Source: an uncultured Gammaproteobacteria bacterium
Lineage (GTDB): Bacteria; Pseudomonadota; Gammaproteobacteria; Halothiobacillales; Halothiobacillaceae
Direction: 5' to 3'
Assembly: GCA_938004235.1 (NCBI GenBank)
Contig: CALKWL010000291.1
Span: forward strand, 1-5,254
Length of the DNA stretch: 5,254 bases
Within the stretch, counting starts at the first letter, position 1; each line of letters begins with the position of its first letter. Positions 1 through 5,254 of this stretch are shown here, piece after piece. The notes beneath the pieces were generated by a model. It did not search any database and was not told the DNA's origin. It was given only the letters and a program-made list of their open reading frames with translations. Both the position numbers and the translations under genes were made by a program.

Positions 1-46
1 AGATTGACTGACGTGACTGGAGTTCAGACGTGTGCTCTTCCGATCT
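1..46. other. Illumina TruSeq-type adapter (contamination, left end)
   Basis: Bases 13-46 are the reverse complement of the TruSeq index adapter, ending in GCTCTTCCGATCT. Bases 5-12 (TGACTGAC) are the reverse complement of an 8-base index, and bases 1-4 (AGAT) match the constant sequence that follows the index. This is not genomic. Reading frames through it give the known adapter peptides: TDVTGVQTCALPI in one direction, and KIGRAHV appended to MnmE in the other. The genomic insert starts at about base 47; the exact junction is uncertain by a base because of A-tailing during library preparation. Confidence 0.98.
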
Positions 47-1028
47 TCAAGCCAAGTTTGGCGTGCAGGCGCGCCAGGATTGCCGCGTCTTCCGGCGCAA
101 TGCCGCTTTGGTCATCCACCACCAGAAGAATGCGGTCGGCGCGTTCGACCTCCAGCCAGGCGCGGCGGATGCCTTCCTGTTCGACCACGTCCGTGCTTTC
201 GCGCAGTCCGGCGGTATCGACCAGGTGCATCGGCAGGCCATCGATGGAGAGATGCTGGCGCAGCACGTCGCGGGTGGTGCCGGGAATGTCGGTGACTATC
301 GCCGCCTCAAAGCCGCACAACGCATTGAGCAGGCTGGACTTTCCGGCATTCGGGCGACCGAGGATGACCGCGTGCAAGCCCTCGCGCAACAATGCGCCCT
401 GGTGCGCGGCGCGGCGGACGGCGGCGGCTTGGGCGAGCAGCGCGTCAATTTGCGTGAGCAGGCGCGTATCGGCGAGGAAGTCGATCTCCTCTTCCGGAAA
501 ATCCAGCGCGGCTTCGATGTAGATGCGCAGGGCAATCAGGCGTTCGGTGAGTTGATGCACCTCATGCGAGAACGCGCCTTGCAGCGAGGCCAGCGCGGCC
601 TTGGCGGCGGCTTCGGAACCGGCGTCGATCAGGTCGGCAATGGCTTCGGCTTGCGCCAGGTCGAGCTTGTCATTCAGAAAGGCGCGTTCGGAAAATTCGC
701 CGGGTCGGGCGAGGCGTGCACCTTGCGCCAGACATGCGCGCACCACGCGATCCAGCACCACCACGCCGCCGTGGCCTTGCAGTTCGAGCACGTCTTCGCC
801 GGTGAAGGAGTGCGGCGCGGGAAAATACAGCGCAATGCCGTCATCCAGTGCCTCGCCGTTCGCGTCGCGGAAGATACGATGTGCGGCGAGGCGTGGTGAG
901 GGAAGCGCACCAAGCAGACTGGATGCAATAGCCGGAACGAGTGCACCCGAAACCCGCACCACACCAATGCCGCCGCGCCCGTTGGCGGTGGCGACGGCGA
1001 CGATGGTGTCGGTGGACGCGGGACGCAT
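47..1028 (-). CDS. mnmE: tRNA modification GTPase MnmE (TrmE), C-terminus cut off by contig end
   Basis: MnmE works with MnmG (GidA) to install the 5-(carboxymethyl)aminomethyl group on the wobble uridine of several tRNAs, using GTP hydrolysis and a folate one-carbon donor. About 327 genome-encoded residues are present, against roughly 450 in the family. The N-terminal tetrahydrofolate-binding domain (about 1-118, with DTIVAVAT and NGRGGIGVVRVSG) is complete. The helical domain follows, and the inserted GTPase domain begins near residue 217: P-loop GRPNAGKSS at 224-232, switch I TDIPGTTRD at 246-254, and DTAGLR at 271-276. The G4 NKxD motif, the end of the GTPase domain and the C-terminal Cys-containing tail lie beyond the break. 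The last seven residues of the open frame (KIGRAHV) are adapter, not protein. The ATG at 1028 lies 3 nt after the yidC stop and has only a weak Shine-Dalgarno match, so translation is probably coupled to yidC. Confidence 0.98.
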
Positions 1029-1031
1029 GGC

Positions 1032-2768
1032 TTACTTTTTCGTAAGTTTCACAGGCGCGCTGGCTTTGGCAGGCTCCAGGTCAGCATCCAGTGCGCCCAT
1101 GCGCTTGTTGATGACCCATTGCTGCGCGATCGACAGGATGTTGTTGACCACCCAGTACAGCACCAGACCGGAAGGGAAGAAGGCGAAGAACACCGTGAAC
1201 ACCGGCGGCAGAATCTGGAACACCTTGCGCTGCATTTCGTCCATCGGCTGCGGGTTGAGCTTGTGTTGCAGCCACATGCTGATACCCATGATGATCGGCA
1301 GCACGAAGTACGGATCCTTGGCGGTCAAATCGTTGATCCACAGAATCCACGGTGCCTGACGCAGCTCGACCGACTCGACCAGCACCCAGTACAGCGCGAT
1401 GAACACCGGAATCTGCACCAGCATCGGCAAACAGCCGCCGAGCGGGTTGATCTTCTCCGTGCGGTAGAGCTTCATCATCTCTTCGGAGAATTTCTGCTTG
1501 TCCTCGCCGTAGCGCTCCTTGAGGGATTGCAGCTTGGGTTGCAGCTTGCGCATGCTCGCCATGGAGCGATAGCTGGATTCGGACAGGCTGTAGAAGGCCA
1601 GCTTGATGAGTACAGTGACCATGATGATCGCCCAGCCCCAGTTGCCGACCCACGAATAGAACAGGCTGAGCAGCCAGAAAATCGGCTTGGCGATAAAGTG
1701 CAACATGCCGTAATCGACGGTCAGATCAAGACCCGTGGCGACTTTTTCCAGATCATCCTGAATTTTCGGCCCAAGATAGAGCGTGGAGCGGAATTCGTTG
1801 CTTGCGCCGGGCGCGACGGTCTGTGCAGGCGAAATCATGCCCAGGGTGTAGAGCGGCTGGCCATTCCCCTGGGTGCTGGTCAGGCTGTAGAAACGGTTGA
1901 AGTCGTCCTTGTTGGCGGGAGCCCAGGCGCTGAGGAAGTAGTGCTGAATCATGGCCACCCAGCCATCCTTGAGCGAGGCATCCACCGGCTTTTTGGGCAG
2001 CTCTTCCAGCGGGGTCTTCTGGTAGGGCAGGCGCTCGCCGTCGGACTGGGTGCCCGCGTACACGCCGCCGGTGTAGGTGTAAACCAGCGCCATGCTGCTG
2101 TCGATGGGGCCGCGCTGCAACTGGCGGTACTGGCTGCCGACCCAGGGTGCTGCGCTGTTGTTGACGATGTTTTGGCTGACTTCAACGGCATAACTGCCGC
2201 GCGTCAGGATGAAGGTTTTGGTGACCTTGATGCCGTCCTGCTCCCAGGTCAGTGGCACCTCCAGGCGATTCTGCCCATCGGCCAGGCGGAAGGTGTCGCT
2301 CTCGGTCTTGAACGGTGCGTAGTGGTCAGGCGCCGCGCCAGCGGTTGCGCGCAGGCCGGATTGCGCCACGTTAAACAGACCGGGCGCATCATTGAGCAGA
2401 CGCACCGGCTGGTCGGGGTGTTCGAGATTGATCGGGTACTTGCTCAAATCCGCGCGCTGCACCACGCCGCCCTGGGTGTTGATGGTCAGGTCGAGCACAT
2501 CGCTAATCACCCGGATCTGCCCGCCCGCGCCCTGTGCCGCAGCGGGCAGGTTGCTGGCCTGAGAGGCGGGAACGTCGGTCTTGTCGGGTGCTTGCAGGTT
2601 TTGCGGCGGTAGATCGGTGCGCGCAGGCTGTCCATTGGCATCGACGTTGGCTTGTGCGGTGGTCTGCTGGGTCTTGAGAAGCGCGGCCTGATCTTCGTTC
2701 CATGCCTGCCACATCAGCAGCAAAACAAAACTAAAGGCGACGACCAGAATGAGGCGTTGACTATCCAT
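1032..2768 (-). CDS. yidC: Membrane protein insertase YidC (Gram-negative type)
   Basis: YidC (Oxa1/Alb3 family) inserts and folds inner-membrane proteins, alone or with SecYEG. The product is 578 residues, close to the 548 of E. coli. TM1 is at about 5-20 (LILVVAFSFVLLLMW). An Ala/Gln/Pro-rich linker spans about 30-83, and the periplasmic P1 domain about 84-345. The conserved five-helix insertase core runs from about 355 to 555, with GNWGWAII at 375-382, NPLGGCLPMLVQIPVF at 441-456, SVELRQAPW at 466-474 and FPSGLVLYWVVNN at 531-543. Lys389 aligns with the groove arginine of E. coli (R366). The tail is basic (KLTKK). The frame extends 33 codons upstream to 2867, but that extension lies over yidD and lacks YidC character. 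I chose the ATG at 2768 because MDSQRLILVVAF is a typical YidC N-terminus and it starts 22 nt after yidD stops. The Shine-Dalgarno is weak (a GAG about 12 nt upstream). Confidence 0.98.
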   Translation of the reverse strand: MDSQRLILVVAFSFVLLLMWQAWNEDQAALLKTQQTTAQANVDANGQPARTDLPPQNLQAPDKTDVPASQASNLPAAAQGAGGQIRVISDVLDLTINTQGGVVQRADLSKYPINLEHPDQPVRLLNDAPGLFNVAQSGLRATAGAAPDHYAPFKTESDTFRLADGQNRLEVPLTWEQDGIKVTKTFILTRGSYAVEVSQNIVNNSAAPWVGSQYRQLQRGPIDSSMALVYTYTGGVYAGTQSDGERLPYQKTPLEELPKKPVDASLKDGWVAMIQHYFLSAWAPANKDDFNRFYSLTSTQGNGQPLYTLGMISPAQTVAPGASNEFRSTLYLGPKIQDDLEKVATGLDLTVDYGMLHFIAKPIFWLLSLFYSWVGNWGWAIIMVTVLIKLAFYSLSESSYRSMASMRKLQPKLQSLKERYGEDKQKFSEEMMKLYRTEKINPLGGCLPMLVQIPVFIALYWVLVESVELRQAPWILWINDLTAKDPYFVLPIIMGISMWLQHKLNPQPMDEMQRKVFQILPPVFTVFFAFFPSGLVLYWVVNNILSIAQQWVINKRMGALDADLEPAKASAPVKLTKK

Positions 2769-2790
2769 GATGCAGGCGTGTCTCGGTACT

Positions 2791-3060
2791 TTATGAAGAT
2801 GGCGTGATTTTTTCGTTCTTGGGTGACGCTGTTTGAGGCGTGTCGAGTGATCCGGGAACCGGATCATATCCGCCGGGGCTGAAAGGATGGCAGCGGCAGA
2901 TGCGCTTTATCCCCAGCCATCCGCCGCGCACGCCCCCATGCCGCTTGATGGCTTCGATAGCATAACAGGAACAGGTCGGTTCGAAACGGCATTGTCGCCC
3001 CATAAGCGGGCTTAATACCAGTTGGTAAGCGCGGATCAGGCCGATCAGGACGCGGCGCAT
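2791..3060 (-). CDS. yidD: Membrane protein insertion efficiency factor YidD
   Basis: This small protein of 89 residues belongs to the YidD family (formerly 'haemolytic' HlyA-like, DUF37). In E. coli it associates with the inner membrane and helps YidC-dependent insertion. An amphipathic N-terminal stretch (LIGLIRAYQLVLSPLMG, about 5-21) is followed by the family signature CRFEPTCSCYAIEAI at 24-38. The basic GWLGIKRICRCHPFSPGGYDPVP follows at about 48-69. Conserved cysteines are at 24, 30 and 57, with additional ones at 32 and 55. The tail after residue 70 is polar and probably disordered. The ATG at 3060 lies within the 3' end of rnpA, a 16-nt overlap that is common for this pair. Its location between rnpA and yidC supports the assignment. 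Confidence 0.96.
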   Translation of the reverse strand: MRRVLIGLIRAYQLVLSPLMGRQCRFEPTCSCYAIEAIKRHGGVRGGWLGIKRICRCHPFSPGGYDPVPGSLDTPQTASPKNEKITPSS

Positions 3061-3404
3061 TGCTCGAACAACCGTTTCCAGGCCGCATTCAAGGCAGCGC
3101 GCAGCGTTTCATTGCTGGCCTCGGCGACTCCGTGCCGCACTAAAACCACACAATCCATACCGCAATGCCGCACGGGATGCAGGCGAAACGTTTCCCGCGC
3201 CAGACGCTTGATGCGATTGCGTTCGTGGGCGCGCTTGACATGCTTTTTGGCCACCGCAAGCCCGACACGCGCCGTGCCGGATTCTGTTTTGCGCGCCAAA
3301 ACAATGACCCCGTGGCGAGAGAATCGCACGGGGTCATCAAAGACATTCTTGAATTCGGCGGGGCGCAGCAAGCGCGCGCTTTTGGGGAAGCTAAAAGCGC
3401 TCAA
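3045..3404 (-). CDS. rnpA: Ribonuclease P protein component (C5 protein)
   Basis: RnpA is the protein subunit of RNase P. It binds the 5' leader of precursor tRNA and assists the catalytic RNA. The product has 119 residues, the usual size, and is basic. The N-terminus FPKSARLLRPAEFKNVF (6-22) and the family RNR signature, VAKKHVKRAHERNRIKRLAR at 51-70 followed by ETFR, match the family closely. The only sensible start is TTG at 3404. The frame is shared with rpmH, whose TAA stop at 3429-3431 bounds it upstream, and the seven intervening codons contain no ATG or GTG in frame. The Shine-Dalgarno is poor: a GGG six bases, or an AGG twelve bases, before the TTG. Weak initiation behind a highly expressed ribosomal protein gene is reasonable for a protein needed in small amounts. 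Confidence 0.96.
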   Translation of the reverse strand: MSAFSFPKSARLLRPAEFKNVFDDPVRFSRHGVIVLARKTESGTARVGLAVAKKHVKRAHERNRIKRLARETFRLHPVRHCGMDCVVLVRHGVAEASNETLRAALNAAWKRLFEQCAAS

Positions 3405-3428
3405 CGCACACCCAGACCTGACACTGGC

Positions 3429-3563
3429 TTAACGTGACAGGATCTTGCGACCTTTGGCGCGACGCGCATTGATGACCGCGCGGCCGCCGCGGGTGCTCAT
3501 GCGCGCACGGAAACCGTGGGTACGTTTGCGGTGCAGATTGCTGGGTTGGTAGGTTCTTTTCAT
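3429..3563 (-). CDS. rpmH: 50S ribosomal protein L34
   Basis: L34 is a small, very basic protein of the large ribosomal subunit. The 44-residue product begins MKRTYQPSNLHRKRTHGFRA and ends GRKILSR, with the diagnostic RMSTRGGRAVINARRAKGR segment at 21-39. Its length is typical for proteobacteria (44-46). It is the first gene of the minus-strand cluster and has a good ribosome-binding site and promoter upstream. The next gene, rnpA, starts 24 nt after the stop and in the same reading frame. Confidence 0.98.
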   Translation of the reverse strand: MKRTYQPSNLHRKRTHGFRARMSTRGGRAVINARRAKGRKILSR

Positions 3564-3571
3564 GGTAATGG

Positions 3572-3577
3572 CTCCCT
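3572..3577 (-). promoter_or_regulatory. rpmH ribosome-binding site
   Basis: AGGGAG on the minus strand, 8 nt before the rpmH ATG. It is clearly better than the sites in front of rnpA, yidD, yidC or mnmE, which fits the high demand for L34. Confidence 0.85.
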
Positions 3578-3608
3578 GTGCGGGGTCTGGCGGAAATAAA
3601 GACCGCGC

Positions 3609-3637
3609 ATTAGACCGAAAAAGCCACCGCTAGTCAA
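3609..3637 (-). promoter_or_regulatory. sigma70-type promoter of rpmH-rnpA-yidD-yidC-mnmE
   Basis: On the minus strand, -35 TTGACT (3632-3637) and -10 TCTAAT (3609-3614) are separated by exactly 17 nt. Each hexamer matches consensus at five of six positions. A T-run lies in the spacer. Transcription would start near 3602, giving a leader of about 40 nt before the rpmH ATG. No other candidate in the intergenic region is as good. Transcription from it has not been shown; the call rests on the match and on position. Confidence 0.78.
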
Positions 3638-3679
3638 TGAAAAATAGCCAGCTTGAGAGTAAACACGTCGGGTTCAGCC

Positions 3680-3708
3680 TTGCATGGACGAATGCTCTCC
3701 GTTATTTT
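3680..3708 (+). promoter_or_regulatory. Candidate thiC promoter (weak match)
   Basis: TTGCAT (3680-3685), then 17 nt, then TATTTT (3703-3708). The -35 matches consensus at three positions and the -10 at four, so this is weak on sequence alone. It is favoured because it would start transcription near 3715, just before the TPP aptamer. An alternative -35 at TTGAGA (3653-3658) has no acceptable -10 at the right distance. Confidence 0.35.
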
Positions 3709-3717
3709 GGGGCACGA

Positions 3718-3800
3718 GCTAGGGGTGCTTCGTTGATTTTGCAAATGAAGCTGAGACACACCCTTTGAACCTGATCCGGCTAACACCGGCGTAGGGAAGC
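3718..3800 (+). promoter_or_regulatory. TPP riboswitch (THI box) aptamer
   Basis: The conserved THI-box elements occur in order. AGGGGTGC is at 3721-3728. P3 is closed by GCTTC (3727-3731) and GAAGC (3747-3751), overlapping GCTGAGA (3750-3756). P2 pairs GGGTG (3723-3727) with CACCC (3759-3763). Then come TTGAACCTGAT (3765-3775), CCGG (3776-3779) pairing with CCGG (3786-3789), and GCGTAGGGAAGC (3789-3800). P1 is short: GCT (3718-3720) with AGC (3798-3800), perhaps extended by GGC (3711-3713) with GCC (3802-3804) across a bulge. Binding of thiamine pyrophosphate is expected to reduce expression of thiC downstream, a standard arrangement. Confidence 0.96.
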
Positions 3801-3833
3801 CGCCGCGTTAGTTCGCAAGCCGCCTTCCTGCGC

Positions 3834-3854
3834 CCTTATTCACACACAATAAGG
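3834..3854 (+). promoter_or_regulatory. Hairpin covering the thiC Shine-Dalgarno; likely riboswitch expression platform
   Basis: CCTTATT (3834-3840) is perfectly complementary to AATAAGG (3848-3854), leaving a 7-nt loop CACACAC. The 3' arm includes AAGG, the first four bases of the AAGGAG Shine-Dalgarno. The RNA could therefore hide the ribosome-binding site, implying control at translation rather than termination; no GC-rich stem with a T-run is present. A possible competing pairing, AGGG of the aptamer 3' side (3793-3796) with CCCT (3833-3836), would open the hairpin when TPP is absent, but it is only 4 bp and is an inference. Confidence 0.55.
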
Positions 3855-3856
3855 AG
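3851..3856 (+). promoter_or_regulatory. thiC ribosome-binding site
   Basis: AAGGAG lies 6 nt before the ATG at 3863, a strong Shine-Dalgarno that fixes the thiC start. It is partly contained in the hairpin at 3834-3854. Confidence 0.92.
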
Positions 3857-3862
3857 CCACGC

Positions 3863-5205
3863 ATGGCCGCCATTACAGAAGACATTTTCCAGAAATCCGC
3901 CGAGCTTTCCGCTGAAGTCACCAAGCCGTTCACCGGCTCGCGCAAGATTTTTGTCGAAGGCTCCACGCCGGACATCCGCGTACCGATGCGCGAAGTCAGC
4001 CAGACCCCCACGCGTATTGAAAGTGGGCGCATCAACGACGGCATCGAGCCGAACCCGCCGATTTATGTCTATGACACCTCCGGCTCCTACACCGACCCGA
4101 GCGCCAGCATCGATCTGCTCAAAGGCTTGCCCGAAGTGCGTTTGGCGTGGATTGAAGCGCGCGGCGACACCGAAGCCTTGAGCGGCCCCAGCTCCGAATT
4201 TGGTCAAGCGCGCGCCGCCGACCCGAAGACCGCCCACCTGCGCTTTGAGCACATCCGCACCCCGCGCCGCGCCAAGGCTGGCCGCAATGTGAGCCAGATG
4301 CACTACGCCAAGCAGGGCATCATCACGCCGGAAATGGAATACGTAGCCATCCGCGAAAATCTCAAATTGCAGGAAATGCGCGAAGACCCGCGCTACAAGG
4401 CTCTGTTGCGCCAGCATCGCGGGCAGGATTTCGGCGCGTCGATTCCCGACATCATCACCGCCGAATTCGTGCGTGACGAAATCGCCCGTGGCCGCGCCAT
4501 CATCCCCGCCAACATCAACCACACCGAGCTGGAGCCGATGATTATCGGCCGCAACTTCCGTGTGAAGGTCAACACCAATATCGGCAACTCGGCCACCACC
4601 TCGTCGATCAGCGAAGAAGTGGAAAAAATGGTCTGGTCCACCCGCTGGGGCGGCGACACGCTGATGGATCTTTCCACCGGCAAGCACATCCACGAAACCC
4701 GCGAGTGGATCATCCGCAACTGCCCGGTTCCGGTCGGCACCGTGCCGATTTATCAGGCGCTGGAAAAGGTCAAGGGCAAGGCCGAAGACCTGACCTGGGA
4801 GCTGTTCCGCGACACCCTGATCGAACAGGCCGAACAGGGCGTGGACTACTTCACCATCCATGCCGGCGTGCGTCTGGCCTATGTGCCGCTCACCGCCGAT
4901 CGCGTCACCGGCATCGTCAGCCGTGGCGGCTCGATCATGGCCAAATGGTGCCTGGCGCACCATCAGGAAAACTTCCTCTACACCCATTTCAATGAAATCT
5001 GCGAAATCATGAAGGCCTATGACGTCAGCTTCAGCCTCGGCGACGGCCTGCGCCCCGGTTGTCTGGCCGATGCCAACGACGCGGCGCAATTCGGCGAGCT
5101 GGAAACTCTGGGCGAGCTGACCAAAATCGCCTGGCAGCACGATGTGCAAGTCATGATCGAAGGCCCCGGCCATGTGCCGATGCAGAAGATTAAAGAGAAC
5201 ATGGA
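3863..5205 (+). CDS. thiC: Phosphomethylpyrimidine synthase ThiC, C-terminus cut off by contig end
   Basis: ThiC is a radical-SAM enzyme that rearranges 5-aminoimidazole ribotide to HMP phosphate, the pyrimidine half of thiamine. There are 447 complete genome-encoded codons with no frameshift, against roughly 630 for full-length proteobacterial ThiC. The N-terminal ThiC-associated domain is present (GSRKIFVEGSTPDIRVPMRE at 25-44, then VYDTSGSYTDP at 69-79). The catalytic barrel includes MHYAKQGIITPEMEY (146-160), IPANINH (214-220), NTNIGNSA (237-244), DLSTGKHIHETREWI (269-283), GTVPIYQAL (292-300), FTIHAG (330-335), SLGDGLRPG (391-399) and EGPGHVPMQ (433-441). The C-terminal CxxCxxxxC that binds the 4Fe-4S cluster lies beyond the break. 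The frame stays open through the adapter, so no stop is seen. The start is fixed by AAGGAG 6 nt upstream. It is preceded by a TPP riboswitch and is divergent from rpmH. Confidence 0.98.
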
Positions 5206-5254
5206 AGATCGGAAGAGCACACGTCTGAACTCCAGTCACGTCAGTCAACCTCGT
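5206..5254. other. Illumina TruSeq-type adapter (contamination, right end)
   Basis: From 5206 the sequence is the TruSeq index adapter AGATCGGAAGAGC and its continuation through 5239. The index GTCAGTCA follows at 5240-5247, then ACCTCGT, which is one base different from the standard ATCTCGT. It is the inverted copy of the left end with the same index. It is not genomic, and residues after ThiC Met447 should be discarded (base 5206 may be an A-tail). Confidence 0.98.

Noticed and set aside
30..899. Plus-strand open frames opposite mnmE
   Set aside because: They start in adapter (MCSSDL, MTDVTG, MLFRSS) and overlie the conserved MnmE GTPase and folate domains in the antisense direction.
1119..2612. 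Long antisense open frame (497 codons) opposite yidC
   Set aside because: It has the same codon-for-codon antisense register as yidC, the expected shadow of GC-rich coding sequence. The translation is low-complexity and matches no family I know.
2769..2867. N-terminal extension of YidC by 33 residues
   Set aside because: The frame is open to 2867, but it overlaps yidD and reads as a basic, non-conserved stretch. The family N-terminus and the position after the yidD stop both favour 2768.
3834..3854. Rho-independent terminator upstream of thiC
   Set aside because: The stem is mostly A/T and is followed by AGCCACGC, not a T-run. It fits Shine-Dalgarno masking better.
3564..3862. Replication origin (oriC) in the rpmH-thiC gap
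   Set aside because: Only one DnaA-box match, no AT-rich unwinding region and no dnaA. Most of the gap is accounted for by the promoters and riboswitch.
3836..5248. Long antisense open frame (470 codons) opposite thiC
   Set aside because: It begins in adapter, shares codon boundaries with thiC in reverse, and stays open only because GC-rich thiC avoids TTA, CTA and TCA codons. It shows no recognisable domain, and thiC on the plus strand is unmistakable.
1..5254. Terminal inverted repeats of a transposon, linear plasmid or phage
   Set aside because: The repeats are exact Illumina adapter with an index, and the genes between are core chromosomal genes with no transposase or replication gene.

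Overview
The window is a bacterial chromosomal fragment lying between two pieces of Illumina sequencing adapter. Genomic sequence runs only from about 47 to 5205. Bases 1-46 and 5206-5254 are TruSeq-type adapter with the same 8-base index (GTCAGTCA), in inverted orientation at the two ends. Both terminal genes, mnmE and thiC, are therefore cut artificially, and any protein read into the ends carries adapter-encoded residues. The gene set, protein sequences and GC-rich codon use point to a Beta- or Gammaproteobacterium. YidC is the Gram-negative type with a large periplasmic domain. The genus cannot be fixed from the sequence alone.

Left and centre (47-3563, minus strand): the conserved cluster rpmH - rnpA - yidD - yidC - mnmE, read right to left. 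It encodes ribosomal protein L34, the RNase P protein subunit, the small membrane-insertion factor YidD, the insertase YidC, and the tRNA-modifying GTPase MnmE (C-terminus missing). Spacing is tight: 24 nt between rpmH and rnpA, a 16-nt overlap of rnpA and yidD, 22 nt between yidD and yidC, and 3 nt between yidC and mnmE. This suggests one operon, driven by a strong sigma70-like promoter (TTGACT - 17 nt - TCTAAT) just upstream of rpmH. The products serve translation, tRNA maturation and modification, and membrane protein biogenesis.

Intergenic region (3564-3862, 299 nt): divergent control region. It holds the rpmH ribosome-binding site and promoter on the minus strand. On the plus strand are a weak candidate thiC promoter, a clear TPP riboswitch aptamer (about 3718-3800), and a 7-bp hairpin that covers the thiC Shine-Dalgarno sequence, a plausible translational expression platform.

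Right (3863-5205, plus strand): thiC, the HMP-phosphate synthase of thiamine pyrimidine biosynthesis. It is open to the genomic end, with the C-terminal iron-sulfur cysteine region missing. In many proteobacteria dnaA and the origin occupy the place next to rpmH; here it is thiC, the most notable feature of gene order.

I see no mobile element, CRISPR array, tRNA or rRNA gene, or unknown protein family. The window is core genome, and I find no good evidence for a novel system.
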